A stretch of 64,000 bases of DNA, from the NCBI GenBank assembly GCA_025808375.1, contig CP061009.1:2852001-2916000 (forward strand). Direction: 5' to 3'. The notes under the pieces were generated by a model that was not told where the DNA came from, ran no database searches, and worked only from the letters and a program-made list of their open reading frames with translations. Both the position numbers and the translations under genes were made by a program. This document shows positions 35,454 through 44,195 of this stretch, piece after piece. Every line of letters begins with the position of its first letter. The first letter of the stretch is position 1. The stretch comes from Duncaniella muricolitica. Its GTDB lineage: Bacteria; Bacteroidota; Bacteroidia; Bacteroidales; Muribaculaceae.

Positions 35454-36584
35454 TTAGTCTACAAAGACAGCAGTCCTGGGATTCAGACCTCCGCAGTCAA
35501 ACTTCTCGACAAACGTACCGTCCTTTCTGAAACGATACATGTCGCCGTTTCTCGAGTAGTCGGACACACCAATATAGATATCACCGTTCTCATCGTCGAC
35601 AGCCATCATGTAGATGCTCGAGCTTGAGAGTTCGGCGGGAGCATTCTTAAGGAATGACTCATTGATCACACGGCCGGTCTTGATGTCATACGAGAAGAAG
35701 GTGTTGGTTGTGATATAAGTGGACCAGTCAGTATCTGAATATACAAGATATACTTTATCGTTGCCGGCACACATTTTGCTGGCAACCGCCAAATCAGTCA
35801 CTTCATTGTTATTTGCAGGGTCAATCATCTGGAATGAATATCCCACATTCTTATAATTGCCATTTGAAATCACAAACACCTTGTCATCCTCCTCTGTCAT
35901 GTCATTGGGATTCTCCACTACGGACAGAGTCTCCTTCAGAGTGAAAGTATTCAGGTCGATTACAAATACGTCGTTGTGGTATATGTATTTTGTTTTTCCA
36001 TCTTCACTCGTCATAGTATATGCATTTGACACATAAAGGTTGTCACCCACTATAGCCACACCCTCCAGGTTGGCACCGGGAGTACGGAGCTTGGCTTCAA
36101 CCTGCATGGTCTGAGCATTGATTTTTGCCACCATGCTGCCGTAGAACGATGCGTAGACATATCCGTCCTCTGCGGCAATATACCTGATGCCGCCACCAAG
36201 CTCGGTGTCACCGGCAAACGAGATGCGGGCCTCCTCGACACACGCGCCGTTGAGCCGAGCGAGATAGTTGGAGCGATACACGGCCACATAGATTTTGCCG
36301 TCCTCCTCTATCATGTCCTGAGCGGTATCGCCGAGATGCATGTCGTTTTGCAGATAAAATATGTCATCGATTGACTCCATGTTGTTATCCGGAGCATAAA
36401 AACCGATGCCGGCATTGTTGTAATCTTTCTTACCCTCGTTGAGAATAAACATCCTGTGTCGGGGCAGAGCCACCTTCGACACCTCGCTGTCCACTACAGG
36501 AGCATCGTCATCATCGCTACAAGCCACTGCCGAGAAACCGACAGCAAGCACACACATCCAGTTGAAAAAATTCTTAATCTTCAT
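35454..36584 (-). CDS. btuG: BtuG-type surface cobalamin-binding beta-propeller lipoprotein
   Basis: Surface lipoprotein of 376 residues (lipobox C22 in AVACSDDDD; the acidic run after the cysteine is a surface-export signal in Bacteroidota). The rest is a YncE/DUF5074-like seven-bladed propeller with repeated strands of the type D-G-K-I-Y-V-A and G-D-N-L-Y-V-S. BtuG proteins of Bacteroides bind B12 very tightly and sit on BtuB; gene order next to btuB under a cobalamin riboswitch supports that here. I chose the ATG at 36584, which starts the signal peptide. Confidence 0.82.
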   Translation of the reverse strand: MKIKNFFNWMCVLAVGFSAVACSDDDDAPVVDSEVSKVALPRHRMFILNEGKKDYNNAGIGFYAPDNNMESIDDIFYLQNDMHLGDTAQDMIEEDGKIYVAVYRSNYLARLNGACVEEARISFAGDTELGGGIRYIAAEDGYVYASFYGSMVAKINAQTMQVEAKLRTPGANLEGVAIVGDNLYVSNAYTMTSEDGKTKYIYHNDVFVIDLNTFTLKETLSVVENPNDMTEEDDKVFVISNGNYKNVGYSFQMIDPANNNEVTDLAVASKMCAGNDKVYLVYSDTDWSTYITTNTFFSYDIKTGRVINESFLKNAPAELSSSSIYMMAVDDENGDIYIGVSDYSRNGDMYRFRKDGTFVEKFDCGGLNPRTAVFVD

Positions 36585-36615
36585 AATTACGATTTTGTAT
36601 TTTCGATTGTTGTCT

Positions 36616-38634
36616 TTAAAATTTGACATTTGCCACCACACGCCACGAACGTCCAGGCATGGGGTAATACTTTATCACATCATACTGCTTGTCGGCCAGA
36701 TTGACAAGCTCACAGCGCAGACCCAGCCTGCACCCTCTCAGGCTCAACTCGTGCCCGAGCGTCACAGTCTGCTCCACATAACCCTCTATCTCGTTGACGG
36801 GAATATTCTGGCTGAGATAATACCTCTTGCCCACCCCCACGAGCGAGTAGCCGAGAGTCACCCACGGGCTCTTGACCGTCACGGCCATGTTGCCGCTGTG
36901 CTCGGGCGTGTAAGGCAGTTGCTCCTTATAGTTTTTTGCCTCGGGGTCGGTCAGATCGACAGCCCGCTGCCATGTATAGGCGGCCGAGAGCGAGACGTTG
37001 ATGCCGCGGGGGAGCGAGAAAGCCGTAGCCATGGTGAAATCCACACCCGTCACATGTACCTTACCGAAATTGGCCATCTTCCAGGCATATGTGGTCGGGA
37101 AAGCCACTATCTTGTCGGTCACCTCGTTGAAATAACCGTCGGCCGTCACCGAAAAATAGTCCATGGCCTGACAGAACTTCCCGCTCCACGTCACTCCGAG
37201 GTCATACTCATTGGCCCGCTCGGGGCGCAGCGACCGGTTGCCGAGACGGTCATAATACAGGTCGTTGAATGTCGGAGTGCGGAATGTCGACTTGTACATG
37301 CCTCTCAAAAACAGCATCTCCTCCTTCCACGGCTGCACGCTCACCGACAGACTCGGCGACAGCCGCTTTATATCTTCGGGTGCTGTCCCCTCCCTGACTC
37401 TCTCGGTGATATACGTCCCCACCACAGTGCCGGTAGCCGTCAGCGGGCCCCTGCGCCACCGAGCCGTGAGAGCGGTCAGCGATGTATAGCGGGTAGGAAA
37501 GGGACATGAGCCCATCGTGCTGCTGAGAGTGTTGACTGTCCCGTCCTGCGCGAGAGCCAGCGACAGACCCGTCACAGGGCTATACTCGGCCGTGGCCGAC
37601 AGGTAATACTCGTTCTGAGTGTGCACGGCCTGATACATTCCGCCGGCAAACTGCGGCCCATGCTCCCTGTCGCGGTTCCAGCCGTAATTATATTTGCCCA
37701 AAGCTTGAAAACGCCATTTAGACGAGAAATCGCAGCTATATCTTGCCTGCACAAATCCGTTCTTGTCCCAAAGCGTTTCGTTCGACACCGGATTGTAGAG
37801 CGTCACAGCTCCCGGCAATCCGCGTTTGGAGTAGAAATAATAACCCTTTACCTGCAGGTCACCCCCTCCGGGCACATCGTAATACACATTGGCTTCGCCA
37901 TGCCACGAATCTATGGCCGAGTTGTTGCGTCGCTCCCGTGTGACATATTTACCGTTTACAAGTGTGAAGGGATAATTGCCGTCGGCCCGCATGAAATTGA
38001 CGTCAAGCGAGGTCCTCACACGGCTTCCGGCCTTCTGCCACCACCGGGCCATCGGGTTGACATACCCGAATGAGCCCCCCTTCATCTGCACTTCAAAGGC
38101 CGAACTGCGTCCCGCCTCAAACTCCGGAGTGTTGGTAATGATATTGAGCACGGCAGCCGACGCATAGAGCTTGGCGGGATACAACAGATTCTCGTCCTGC
38201 CCTATTGCCAGCGAGAGCATCGACACATTGTCAAGCGAGAACCGGCCGATGTCTATCTGACCGGCCTGGCAGTTGCTCACAGGGGCTCCGTCATAACTCA
38301 CACCCGTATGCGAGGCTCCCATATTTCTCACCGACACGGTCTTAAGTCCGCCTATGCCGCCATAATCCCTCACATTGGTGCCGGCAAAGCGTCTCACGGC
38401 GTCAGCTATGTTCTGAATACCGAGCTCGGCTATGTTCTGACCGCTGAGCGACTGCACAGCCACTCCTGTCGACACTCTTACAGGCGACCTCCTGGCCGTG
38501 ACTGTCACCTCGCCAACCTTCTGCTCGGTGCCGGTCGCGACGGTGTCGGGCAACTCGGGGCTGCTCCACCCCTTGACAGGGAGAAGTGCGGCCGCCACAA
38601 GTAGCGTTAATGACATGCTTTTACGGTTTTCCAT
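36616..38634 (-). CDS. btuB: TonB-dependent cobalamin receptor (BtuB)
   Basis: Outer-membrane receptor of 672 residues: signal peptide (1-24), TonB-box region with V-G-E-V-T-V-T-A-R-R, plug domain (about 45-160; the Y-D-G-A-P-V-S-N loop is recognisable) and a 22-strand barrel ending in V-A-N-V-K-F. It lacks the SusC N-terminal extension, as expected for BtuB. First gene of the operon, expressed through a cobalamin riboswitch in its ~340-nt leader. Passes corrinoids captured by BtuG into the periplasm. Confidence 0.92.
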   Translation of the reverse strand: MENRKSMSLTLLVAAALLPVKGWSSPELPDTVATGTEQKVGEVTVTARRSPVRVSTGVAVQSLSGQNIAELGIQNIADAVRRFAGTNVRDYGGIGGLKTVSVRNMGASHTGVSYDGAPVSNCQAGQIDIGRFSLDNVSMLSLAIGQDENLLYPAKLYASAAVLNIITNTPEFEAGRSSAFEVQMKGGSFGYVNPMARWWQKAGSRVRTSLDVNFMRADGNYPFTLVNGKYVTRERRNNSAIDSWHGEANVYYDVPGGGDLQVKGYYFYSKRGLPGAVTLYNPVSNETLWDKNGFVQARYSCDFSSKWRFQALGKYNYGWNRDREHGPQFAGGMYQAVHTQNEYYLSATAEYSPVTGLSLALAQDGTVNTLSSTMGSCPFPTRYTSLTALTARWRRGPLTATGTVVGTYITERVREGTAPEDIKRLSPSLSVSVQPWKEEMLFLRGMYKSTFRTPTFNDLYYDRLGNRSLRPERANEYDLGVTWSGKFCQAMDYFSVTADGYFNEVTDKIVAFPTTYAWKMANFGKVHVTGVDFTMATAFSLPRGINVSLSAAYTWQRAVDLTDPEAKNYKEQLPYTPEHSGNMAVTVKSPWVTLGYSLVGVGKRYYLSQNIPVNEIEGYVEQTVTLGHELSLRGCRLGLRCELVNLADKQYDVIKYYPMPGRSWRVVANVKF

Positions 38635-38808
38635 CAGCGATTGAGTCTATATCTTAATCTCGGTGCTTCACAGCAACGCCACAACTCATCGCTCTCACTC
38701 CCTCATGCCTGCCGCCGATATGCCGCCACACACGCTCTGAGGGGGAGTGGATTTATGGTTGTTTTGTCGCTTTATGTCCCGAAAACTTCAAAACTTATCA
38801 CACGTTCC

Positions 38809-38975
38809 GGCAGGTCTTCTGACTTATCCCCTCATCGACAGCCTTCCCGGAGAGGCTCCAGTGGCTTTGCTTCATCAATGAGTTATGGCAGGAATCACAG
38901 CAGCGGGTCTGTCCGGGAGTCTCACCCGGTTCCCTTTTCATCACACCCCTTTCAGGAGTGCGACACCAAAACGTG
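38809..38975 (-). promoter_or_regulatory. Cobalamin (AdoCbl-type) riboswitch
   Basis: On the minus strand the conserved landmarks appear in order: GGTG near the 5' end, GAAAAGGGAACCGGGTGAGA, CCCGCTGCTGTGA, GCCACTG, and finally the B12 box AAGTCAGAAGACCTGCC (38825-38809). The region 38635-38808 between aptamer and btuB should contain the expression platform. High cobalamin would shut off btuB-btuG-btuFCD. Confidence 0.95.
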
Positions 38976-38979
38976 GGGG

Positions 38980-39011
38980 CAAAGGTAGAAAATCTTTCCC
39001 AATCCGCCAAA
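38980..39011 (-). promoter_or_regulatory. Promoter of the btu operon
   Basis: TTTG (39011-39008), 20 nt, TACCTTTG (38987-38980) on the minus strand. The start would fall a few bases before the riboswitch. Confidence 0.75.
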
Positions 39012-39120
39012 CGATTTCCGCCTCTTCAACCGCTCTGTCATCCACATTCCATACCACTGTCATGAAACAAAGTGGCCCCTCACGCGGTTAATACTATGTT
39101 ACAGATAAAAATTCCGACTT

Positions 39121-39627
39121 ATGAAAAAATTTCTTATATTCATATCTCTGGTCATAATATTTGCCACAGTCGTGTGGATATTCTCCGGACGCATCGAGAG
39201 CACCGCTCCCGGCCTCTCGGGTCCGCCAAGACTCCTTGAAGCAGCCAATAGTTCGACTCAGCTCTCCACATCCGACCTCAAAGGCAAATATGTACTCGTA
39301 AACTTCTGGGACTCGCACAACGCGGTGTCACGCATCGCAGCCGGCGAATATGACCGTTACTTCCGCGCCCACAAGCGTCCCGACCTCCGGCTGCTCTCGG
39401 TCAACACCGACGACAACCGCCGACTCTTTGACGAGATAGTGCGTCGCGACGGTCTCGACTCGCTCACCCAGTTTCACATCGCCGACATCAAGGCCCGAGG
39501 CATCTCGCCGGGCTATCATCCCGAGGGTGGATACTCGTCCTATCTCCTCAACCCCTCCGGCAAAATCGTGGCTGTCAACCCGACAGTCCAGGCTATCAAC
39601 AGGATTATCAACACCCACGGCAAATAG
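39121..39627 (+). CDS. TlpA/thioredoxin-fold protein lacking the CXXC motif
   Basis: Membrane-anchored or exported protein of 168 residues with an N-terminal hydrophobic segment (about 4-23). A thioredoxin-like fold is indicated by G-K-Y-V-L-V-N-F-W-D-S and the late S-S-Y-L-L-N-P-S-G-K-I-V-A strand-turn. The position after NFW that carries W-C-x-x-C in TlpA/ResA reads D-S-H-N, and the protein has no cysteine at all. It therefore cannot be a disulfide oxidoreductase and may bind another protein. It is between the divergent btu promoter and the trp promoter; no operon partner. Confidence 0.7.
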   Translation: MKKFLIFISLVIIFATVVWIFSGRIESTAPGLSGPPRLLEAANSSTQLSTSDLKGKYVLVNFWDSHNAVSRIAAGEYDRYFRAHKRPDLRLLSVNTDDNRRLFDEIVRRDGLDSLTQFHIADIKARGISPGYHPEGGYSSYLLNPSGKIVAVNPTVQAINRIINTHGK

Positions 39628-39688
39628 CCCGCAATAACCGTTGTCACAGGCGTTTCACTCCGCTTCGATAAAAAATATTTCAAAAACA

Positions 39689-39720
39689 TTTGGCAGTTAT
39701 GATAATTTGACATAATTTTG
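39689..39720 (+). promoter_or_regulatory. trp operon promoter
   Basis: TTTG (39689-39692), exactly 20 nt, TAATTTTG (39713-39720). The expected start, near 39727, lies just before the leader peptide ATG. Confidence 0.8.
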
Positions 39721-39738
39721 CCACGAAAACAAGAAATT

Positions 39739-39810
39739 ATGAGAAATATGCTCAACAATCAGAATTATTGGTGGCGCATCGGTAGACATATCGATGGCAG
39801 TTGCCTGTGA
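39739..39810 (+). CDS. trpL: trp leader peptide (23 residues, tandem Trp at 11-12)
   Basis: Short reading frame beginning 19 nt after the trp promoter and ending at TGA 39808-39810. Two adjacent TGG codons (39769-39774) follow N-Y, and it sits between a strong promoter and an attenuator hairpin in front of trpB. Ribosome stalling at these codons when charged tRNA-Trp is scarce would decide which RNA structure forms downstream. Confidence 0.8.
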   Translation: MRNMLNNQNYWWRIGRHIDGSCL

Positions 39811-39862
39811 CTGATTTTTCCAATTACGGGCATACAATAAAAATAACACATCAACCCATACC

Positions 39863-39906
39863 AAGGAGGCCATCGAGTTATATCGGTGGCCTCCTTGTTT
39901 TTGTTT
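39863..39906 (+). terminator. trp attenuator (intrinsic terminator) with competing antiterminator
   Basis: AAGGAGGCCA (39863-39872) pairs with TGGCCTCCTT (39887-39896), followed by GTTTTTGTTT. The terminator's 5' side contains GCCATCGA (39869-39876), the exact complement of TCGATGGC at 39791-39798 inside the leader peptide frame. Pairing of those two prevents the terminator. Confidence 0.85.
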
Positions 39907-39945
39907 ACAATCATCCCGACGACAACAAAAAAATACACTCATCAT

Positions 39946-41139
39946 ATGAAACAGTTTCACTCCATTCTCCCTGTCGACGACGAGGGCTACTACGGACACT
40001 TCGGCGGAGCCTACATCCCCGAGATACTTCACGGCAACATCGAGCGGCTCCGCGAAGCCTTCTACCGTTATGCAGCCGACGATGACTTCAACCGCGAGCT
40101 CGACACCCTGCTCCGCGACTACGTGGGACGCCCCTCTCCGCTTTACCGGGCCGACCGTCTGAGTGCACATTACGGCACCAACATCTATCTCAAACGCGAA
40201 GACCTCAACCACACCGGAGCCCATAAGATCAACAACGCGCTGGCCTCAGTCCTCCTGGCCAAGCGCATGGGCAAGACCCGCATCATCGCCGAGACAGGAG
40301 CCGGACAGCATGGCGTAGCCACCGCCACCGCCTGTGCTCTCATGGGCATGGAATGCATAGTGTTCATGGGTGCCACCGACGTGGCGCGTCAGAAACCCAA
40401 CGTCGACCGTATGCTCATGCTTGGTGCACGTGTCGAGGCTGTCCAAAGCGGCAACCGCACACTCAAGGACGCTACCAACGAGGCCATACGCTACTGGTGT
40501 TGCAACCCCGACAGCTTCTACGTCATAGGCTCCACCGTCGGACCTCACCCCTATCCCGAGATGGTGGCCTATTTCCAATCGGTCATATCGCGTGAGATTC
40601 GCGCCCAGCTACTGTCGCAGACCGGCTCCGAGCTCCCCGACTGCGTGATAGCCTGCATCGGCGGAGGCAGCAATGCGGCCGGAGCCTTCTATCACTTCAT
40701 CAACGAGCCCTCCGTGCGTCTGATAGCAGCCGAGGCGGCCGGACTCGGAGTGGACACCGACATGACCGCAGCCACCATGCAGGTGGGCAGCGAGGGCATC
40801 ATACACGGCTCGCGCACTATGGTGATGCAGACCGACGACGGCCAGATTATAGAGCCCTACTCCATCTCGGCCGGTCTCGACTATCCCGGCGTCGGACCTC
40901 TCCACTCCTATCTCGCCTCATCGGGCCGCAGCGAGGTCGTGGCCATCACCGACTCACAGGCTCTTGACGCGGCCATGCGCCTCACACGCACCGAGGGTAT
41001 CATCCCGGCCCTGGAGTCGTCACACGCGCTCGGTGTGCTCGACATCATGAGATTCTCGCCCGACGACACAGTGGTGCTCAACCTCTCCGGACGTGGCGAC
41101 AAGGACATGCAGACCTACATGAAATTTATCAACTCCTAA
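39946..41139 (+). CDS. trpB: Tryptophan synthase beta chain
   Basis: PLP enzyme of 397 residues joining indole and serine to make tryptophan. The PLP lysine lies in R-E-D-L-N-H-T-G-A-H-K-I-N-N (near residue 86), the phosphate-binding loop is G-G-G-S-N-A-A-G, and G-A-G-Q-H-G-V-A-T-A-T marks the substrate loop. I chose the ATG at 39946 because M-K-Q-F...G-Y-Y-G-H-F-G-G-A-Y matches the family N-terminus; an upstream in-frame start would lie in the attenuator. First structural gene of trpBEGDCFA. Confidence 0.97.
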   Translation: MKQFHSILPVDDEGYYGHFGGAYIPEILHGNIERLREAFYRYAADDDFNRELDTLLRDYVGRPSPLYRADRLSAHYGTNIYLKREDLNHTGAHKINNALASVLLAKRMGKTRIIAETGAGQHGVATATACALMGMECIVFMGATDVARQKPNVDRMLMLGARVEAVQSGNRTLKDATNEAIRYWCCNPDSFYVIGSTVGPHPYPEMVAYFQSVISREIRAQLLSQTGSELPDCVIACIGGGSNAAGAFYHFINEPSVRLIAAEAAGLGVDTDMTAATMQVGSEGIIHGSRTMVMQTDDGQIIEPYSISAGLDYPGVGPLHSYLASSGRSEVVAITDSQALDAAMRLTRTEGIIPALESSHALGVLDIMRFSPDDTVVLNLSGRGDKDMQTYMKFINS

Positions 41140-41154
41140 ACTTTGCAAACAACA

Positions 41155-42561
41155 ATGCCACATACACTCTTCATAAACTCACGCGTCATTCCGGCCGATC
41201 TCGAGACTCCCGTGGGCATATATCTCAAGATCCGCGACCTCTATCCTCAGTCGGCTCTCCTCGAAAGCTCCGACTATCACACTTCGCAAAACTCGGTCAG
41301 CTTCATCGGCGTAGATCCCATCGGAGGCTTCATGGTCAACAATGGCGTGATAACACTCTCCTATCCCGATTCTCCCGACACCATAATCCCCGTCACCGAT
41401 GATATCGACGTGGTGGACGAACTGAAAAAGTATATCTCCTCCTACTCTGTCGAAGGTGATTCTGACAGCAGCGCGAGCGGTCTCTTCGGCTACACGGCCT
41501 ATGACGCCGTGCGTTACTTCGAGCGTGTCGACATTCAGCCCAAAGAGGCATGTTTCGCATCAGTGCCCGACATGAAATATATCCTCTACCGCTTCATCAT
41601 AAAGGTCAACCATTACAAAAACCAGATGACGGTCTATGAACACGCTCTGCCCGGCACCACCTCGGCCATCGACGAGATTGTAAGCGTGATTCACAACAAC
41701 AACGTGGCACAATACTCATTCTCACTCATCTCCTCGCCTACATCAACAGTCACCGACAGTCAATACATGGACATGGTGCGACGCGGAGTCGCTCACGCTC
41801 TCCGTGGCGATGTGTTCCAGATAGTTCTCTCGCGACGCTTCGCCCAGCGGTTCAAGGGCGACGAGTTCAACGTCTACCGCGCCCTGCGTTGCGTCAATCC
41901 GTCGCCCTATCTGTTCTATTTCGATTTCAGCGACTTCCGCATCTTCGGTTCATCGCCCGAAACCCATCTCAGAGTGGATGGCGGCACAGCCTACATCGAC
42001 CCTATAGCCGGCACGTTCAGACGCACCGGCGATGACGCCCGCGACCATGAGCTGGCCCGCGCTCTGCTTGAAGACGAGAAGGAAAACGCCGAACACATCA
42101 TGCTCGTCGACCTCGCCCGCAACGACCTGAGCCGGAGCGGTGGCAAGGTAAGCATCGACTTCCTGCGTCAGATCCAATATTACTCCCACGTCATCCACAT
42201 GGTATCGCGCGTAAAGGCCGAACTGCCCGACGATGCCGATGTCTATCGCCTCTTTGCCGATACTTTTCCGGCCGGGACTCTCAGCGGCGCGCCCAAGGTG
42301 AGATCCATGCAACTGATTGACGACATCGAGCCTCACTCGCGCATGACCTATGGCGGATGTATAGGCTACATCGGCTTTGACGGCAATCTCAACCAGGCCA
42401 TCACCATCCGCTCGTTCCTGAGCCACGACAATAATCTCTACTTCCAGGCAGGTGCAGGTGTGGTGGCACGCTCAGTGCCCGAAAACGAGCTCCAGGAAAC
42501 CAACAACAAACTCGGGGCTCTCACACGCGCCCTTAACTATGCCGAGAGTTTCGGCGCATAA
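41155..42561 (+). CDS. trpE: Anthranilate synthase component I
   Basis: Chorismate-utilising enzyme of 468 residues forming anthranilate with the TrpG glutaminase. The chorismate-binding core is clear: I-V-L-S-R-R-F near residue 225, D-P-I-A-G-T-F-R-R-T-G, V-D-L-A-R-N-D-L, and G-T-L-S-G-A-P-K-V-R. The N-terminal L-L-E-S-S motif is the Trp feedback-inhibition site of TrpE proteins, which also separates it from PabB. A TTG at 41143 could add four residues, but the ATG at 41155 is more likely. Confidence 0.96.
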   Translation: MPHTLFINSRVIPADLETPVGIYLKIRDLYPQSALLESSDYHTSQNSVSFIGVDPIGGFMVNNGVITLSYPDSPDTIIPVTDDIDVVDELKKYISSYSVEGDSDSSASGLFGYTAYDAVRYFERVDIQPKEACFASVPDMKYILYRFIIKVNHYKNQMTVYEHALPGTTSAIDEIVSVIHNNNVAQYSFSLISSPTSTVTDSQYMDMVRRGVAHALRGDVFQIVLSRRFAQRFKGDEFNVYRALRCVNPSPYLFYFDFSDFRIFGSSPETHLRVDGGTAYIDPIAGTFRRTGDDARDHELARALLEDEKENAEHIMLVDLARNDLSRSGGKVSIDFLRQIQYYSHVIHMVSRVKAELPDDADVYRLFADTFPAGTLSGAPKVRSMQLIDDIEPHSRMTYGGCIGYIGFDGNLNQAITIRSFLSHDNNLYFQAGAGVVARSVPENELQETNNKLGALTRALNYAESFGA

Positions 42562-42592
42562 TCAGTTGTAACAGCTCAAACAGGTCAAAATC

Positions 42593-43156
42593 ATGAAACT
42601 GCTCATACTCGACAATTACGATTCTTTCACCTATAATATCGTGCATGCCGTCCGCTCGCTCGGCATTGAACCGATTGTGCGACGCAACGACTGCATCACG
42701 CTCGACGAGATAGAGGCCTTTGACAAAATCATCATATCTCCGGGCCCAGGCATCCCTTCCGAGGCAGGCATCCTCCCGGCTCTGCTCGAACGTTATGCCG
42801 AGTCCAAGCCCATCCTCGGCATCTGTCTCGGCCATCAGGCCATAGGCCAACGTTTCGGCGCACGGCTCCGCAATCTCTCACACGTGTATCACGGCATCCG
42901 CTCCGACATCACGGTTACATGTCACGACTATATATTCGACGGTCTCCCCGCCATGATCGAGGTGGGCCGCTATCACTCATGGGTCATCGACCGTGAGGGG
43001 CTTCCCGACTGTCTCGAGGTCACAGCGGTCAGTCCCGACGGCGAAATAATGGCCATACGACATCGCTCGCTCGACATACGCGGGGTCCAGTTTCACCCCG
43101 AGTCAATCCTCACGCCTCAGGGCCTGGTGCTGATTTCCAACTGGCTCAGACACTGA
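42593..43156 (+). CDS. trpG: Anthranilate synthase component II (glutamine amidotransferase)
   Basis: Class I glutaminase of 187 residues supplying ammonia to TrpE. The catalytic cysteine is in PILGICLGHQAIG (near residue 81) and the His-Glu pair in GVQFHPESI (near 168-170). The N-terminal L-I-L-D-N-Y-D-S-F-T-Y-N is typical. It stands alone rather than fused to TrpD. Could also serve PabB. Confidence 0.96.
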   Translation: MKLLILDNYDSFTYNIVHAVRSLGIEPIVRRNDCITLDEIEAFDKIIISPGPGIPSEAGILPALLERYAESKPILGICLGHQAIGQRFGARLRNLSHVYHGIRSDITVTCHDYIFDGLPAMIEVGRYHSWVIDREGLPDCLEVTAVSPDGEIMAIRHRSLDIRGVQFHPESILTPQGLVLISNWLRH

Positions 43157-43189
43157 TAGTCCATTCAACCGTTCAACACCGAAAAACAT

Positions 43190-44185
43190 ATGAAATCACT
43201 CCTATATAAAATGTTTGAGCACAAGAGTCTCTCGCGCGAGGAGTCTCACCGAGTGCTGCTCAACATCGCCGACGGCAAATATAACGACTCGCAACTGTCG
43301 GCCTTCATGACCGTCTATCTGATGCGCTCCATCACGCTCGACGAACTGACAGGTTTTCGCGACGCCATACTCGAACGACGCAATCCCGTCGATTTCGGCG
43401 ACATCAAGGCCATCGACATCGTAGGCACGGGCGGAGACGGCAAAAACACGTTCAACATCTCCACCGCCTCATGCTTCGTGGTGGCCGGTACAGGACGCAA
43501 AGTGGTGAAACATGGTAACTATGGCGCAAGCTCCATCTCGGGAGCTTCCAACGTGCTCGAGCAGCATGGCGTCAGATTCACTGCCGACCTCGACCGTCTC
43601 CACCGCTCGCTCACCGACAGCGGTGTATGTTATCTCCACGCTCCGTTTTTCAGCCCGGCACTCAAGAGCGTGGGGCCGGTGCGAAAAGCACTTGGCGTGC
43701 GCACGTTCTTCAACATGCTCGGCCCGCTTGTCAATCCGTTCATGCCCAAATATCAGTTGCTCGGAGTCTATAACCTCAAGCTCCTCCGCCTCTACAATTA
43801 CATAGCCCAGCAGGAAGGCATCGACTGCACTGTCGTACACTCGCTCGACGGATACGATGAAATCTCGCTGACATCTCCCTTCAAGGTGTCTTCATCCGAG
43901 GGCGAACGGCTCTACACTCCGGCCCAACTCGGATTTGACACCGCCTCACAAGCATCGCTCTACGGAGGTGACACTGTGGACGAGTCGGCTGTAATCTTCG
44001 ACAACGTGCTCGCCGGCAAGGGCACCAAGCCACAGACCGACTGCGTTGTGGCCAACTCGGCCTTTGCCATCCACACACTCGAACCTGAAGTCTCCATTGA
44101 CGAAGCCATCCGTCAGGCCCGCGAATCCATATCTTCAGGTGCTGCACTCGGTGCTTTCCGCCGATTTGTCGAAATCAACTCTTAA
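43190..44185 (+). CDS. trpD: Anthranilate phosphoribosyltransferase
   Basis: Enzyme of 331 residues transferring phosphoribose from PRPP to anthranilate. The PRPP loop G-T-G-G-D-G-K-N-T-F-N-I-S-T (near residue 81) and the K-H-G-N-Y-G-A-S-S segment (near 107) are intact, as is the M-L-G-P-L-V-N-P motif. Lies 33 bp after trpG and 10 bp before trpC. Confidence 0.96.
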   Translation: MKSLLYKMFEHKSLSREESHRVLLNIADGKYNDSQLSAFMTVYLMRSITLDELTGFRDAILERRNPVDFGDIKAIDIVGTGGDGKNTFNISTASCFVVAGTGRKVVKHGNYGASSISGASNVLEQHGVRFTADLDRLHRSLTDSGVCYLHAPFFSPALKSVGPVRKALGVRTFFNMLGPLVNPFMPKYQLLGVYNLKLLRLYNYIAQQEGIDCTVVHSLDGYDEISLTSPFKVSSSEGERLYTPAQLGFDTASQASLYGGDTVDESAVIFDNVLAGKGTKPQTDCVVANSAFAIHTLEPEVSIDEAIRQARESISSGAALGAFRRFVEINS

Positions 44186-44195
44186 CATTACTCTC

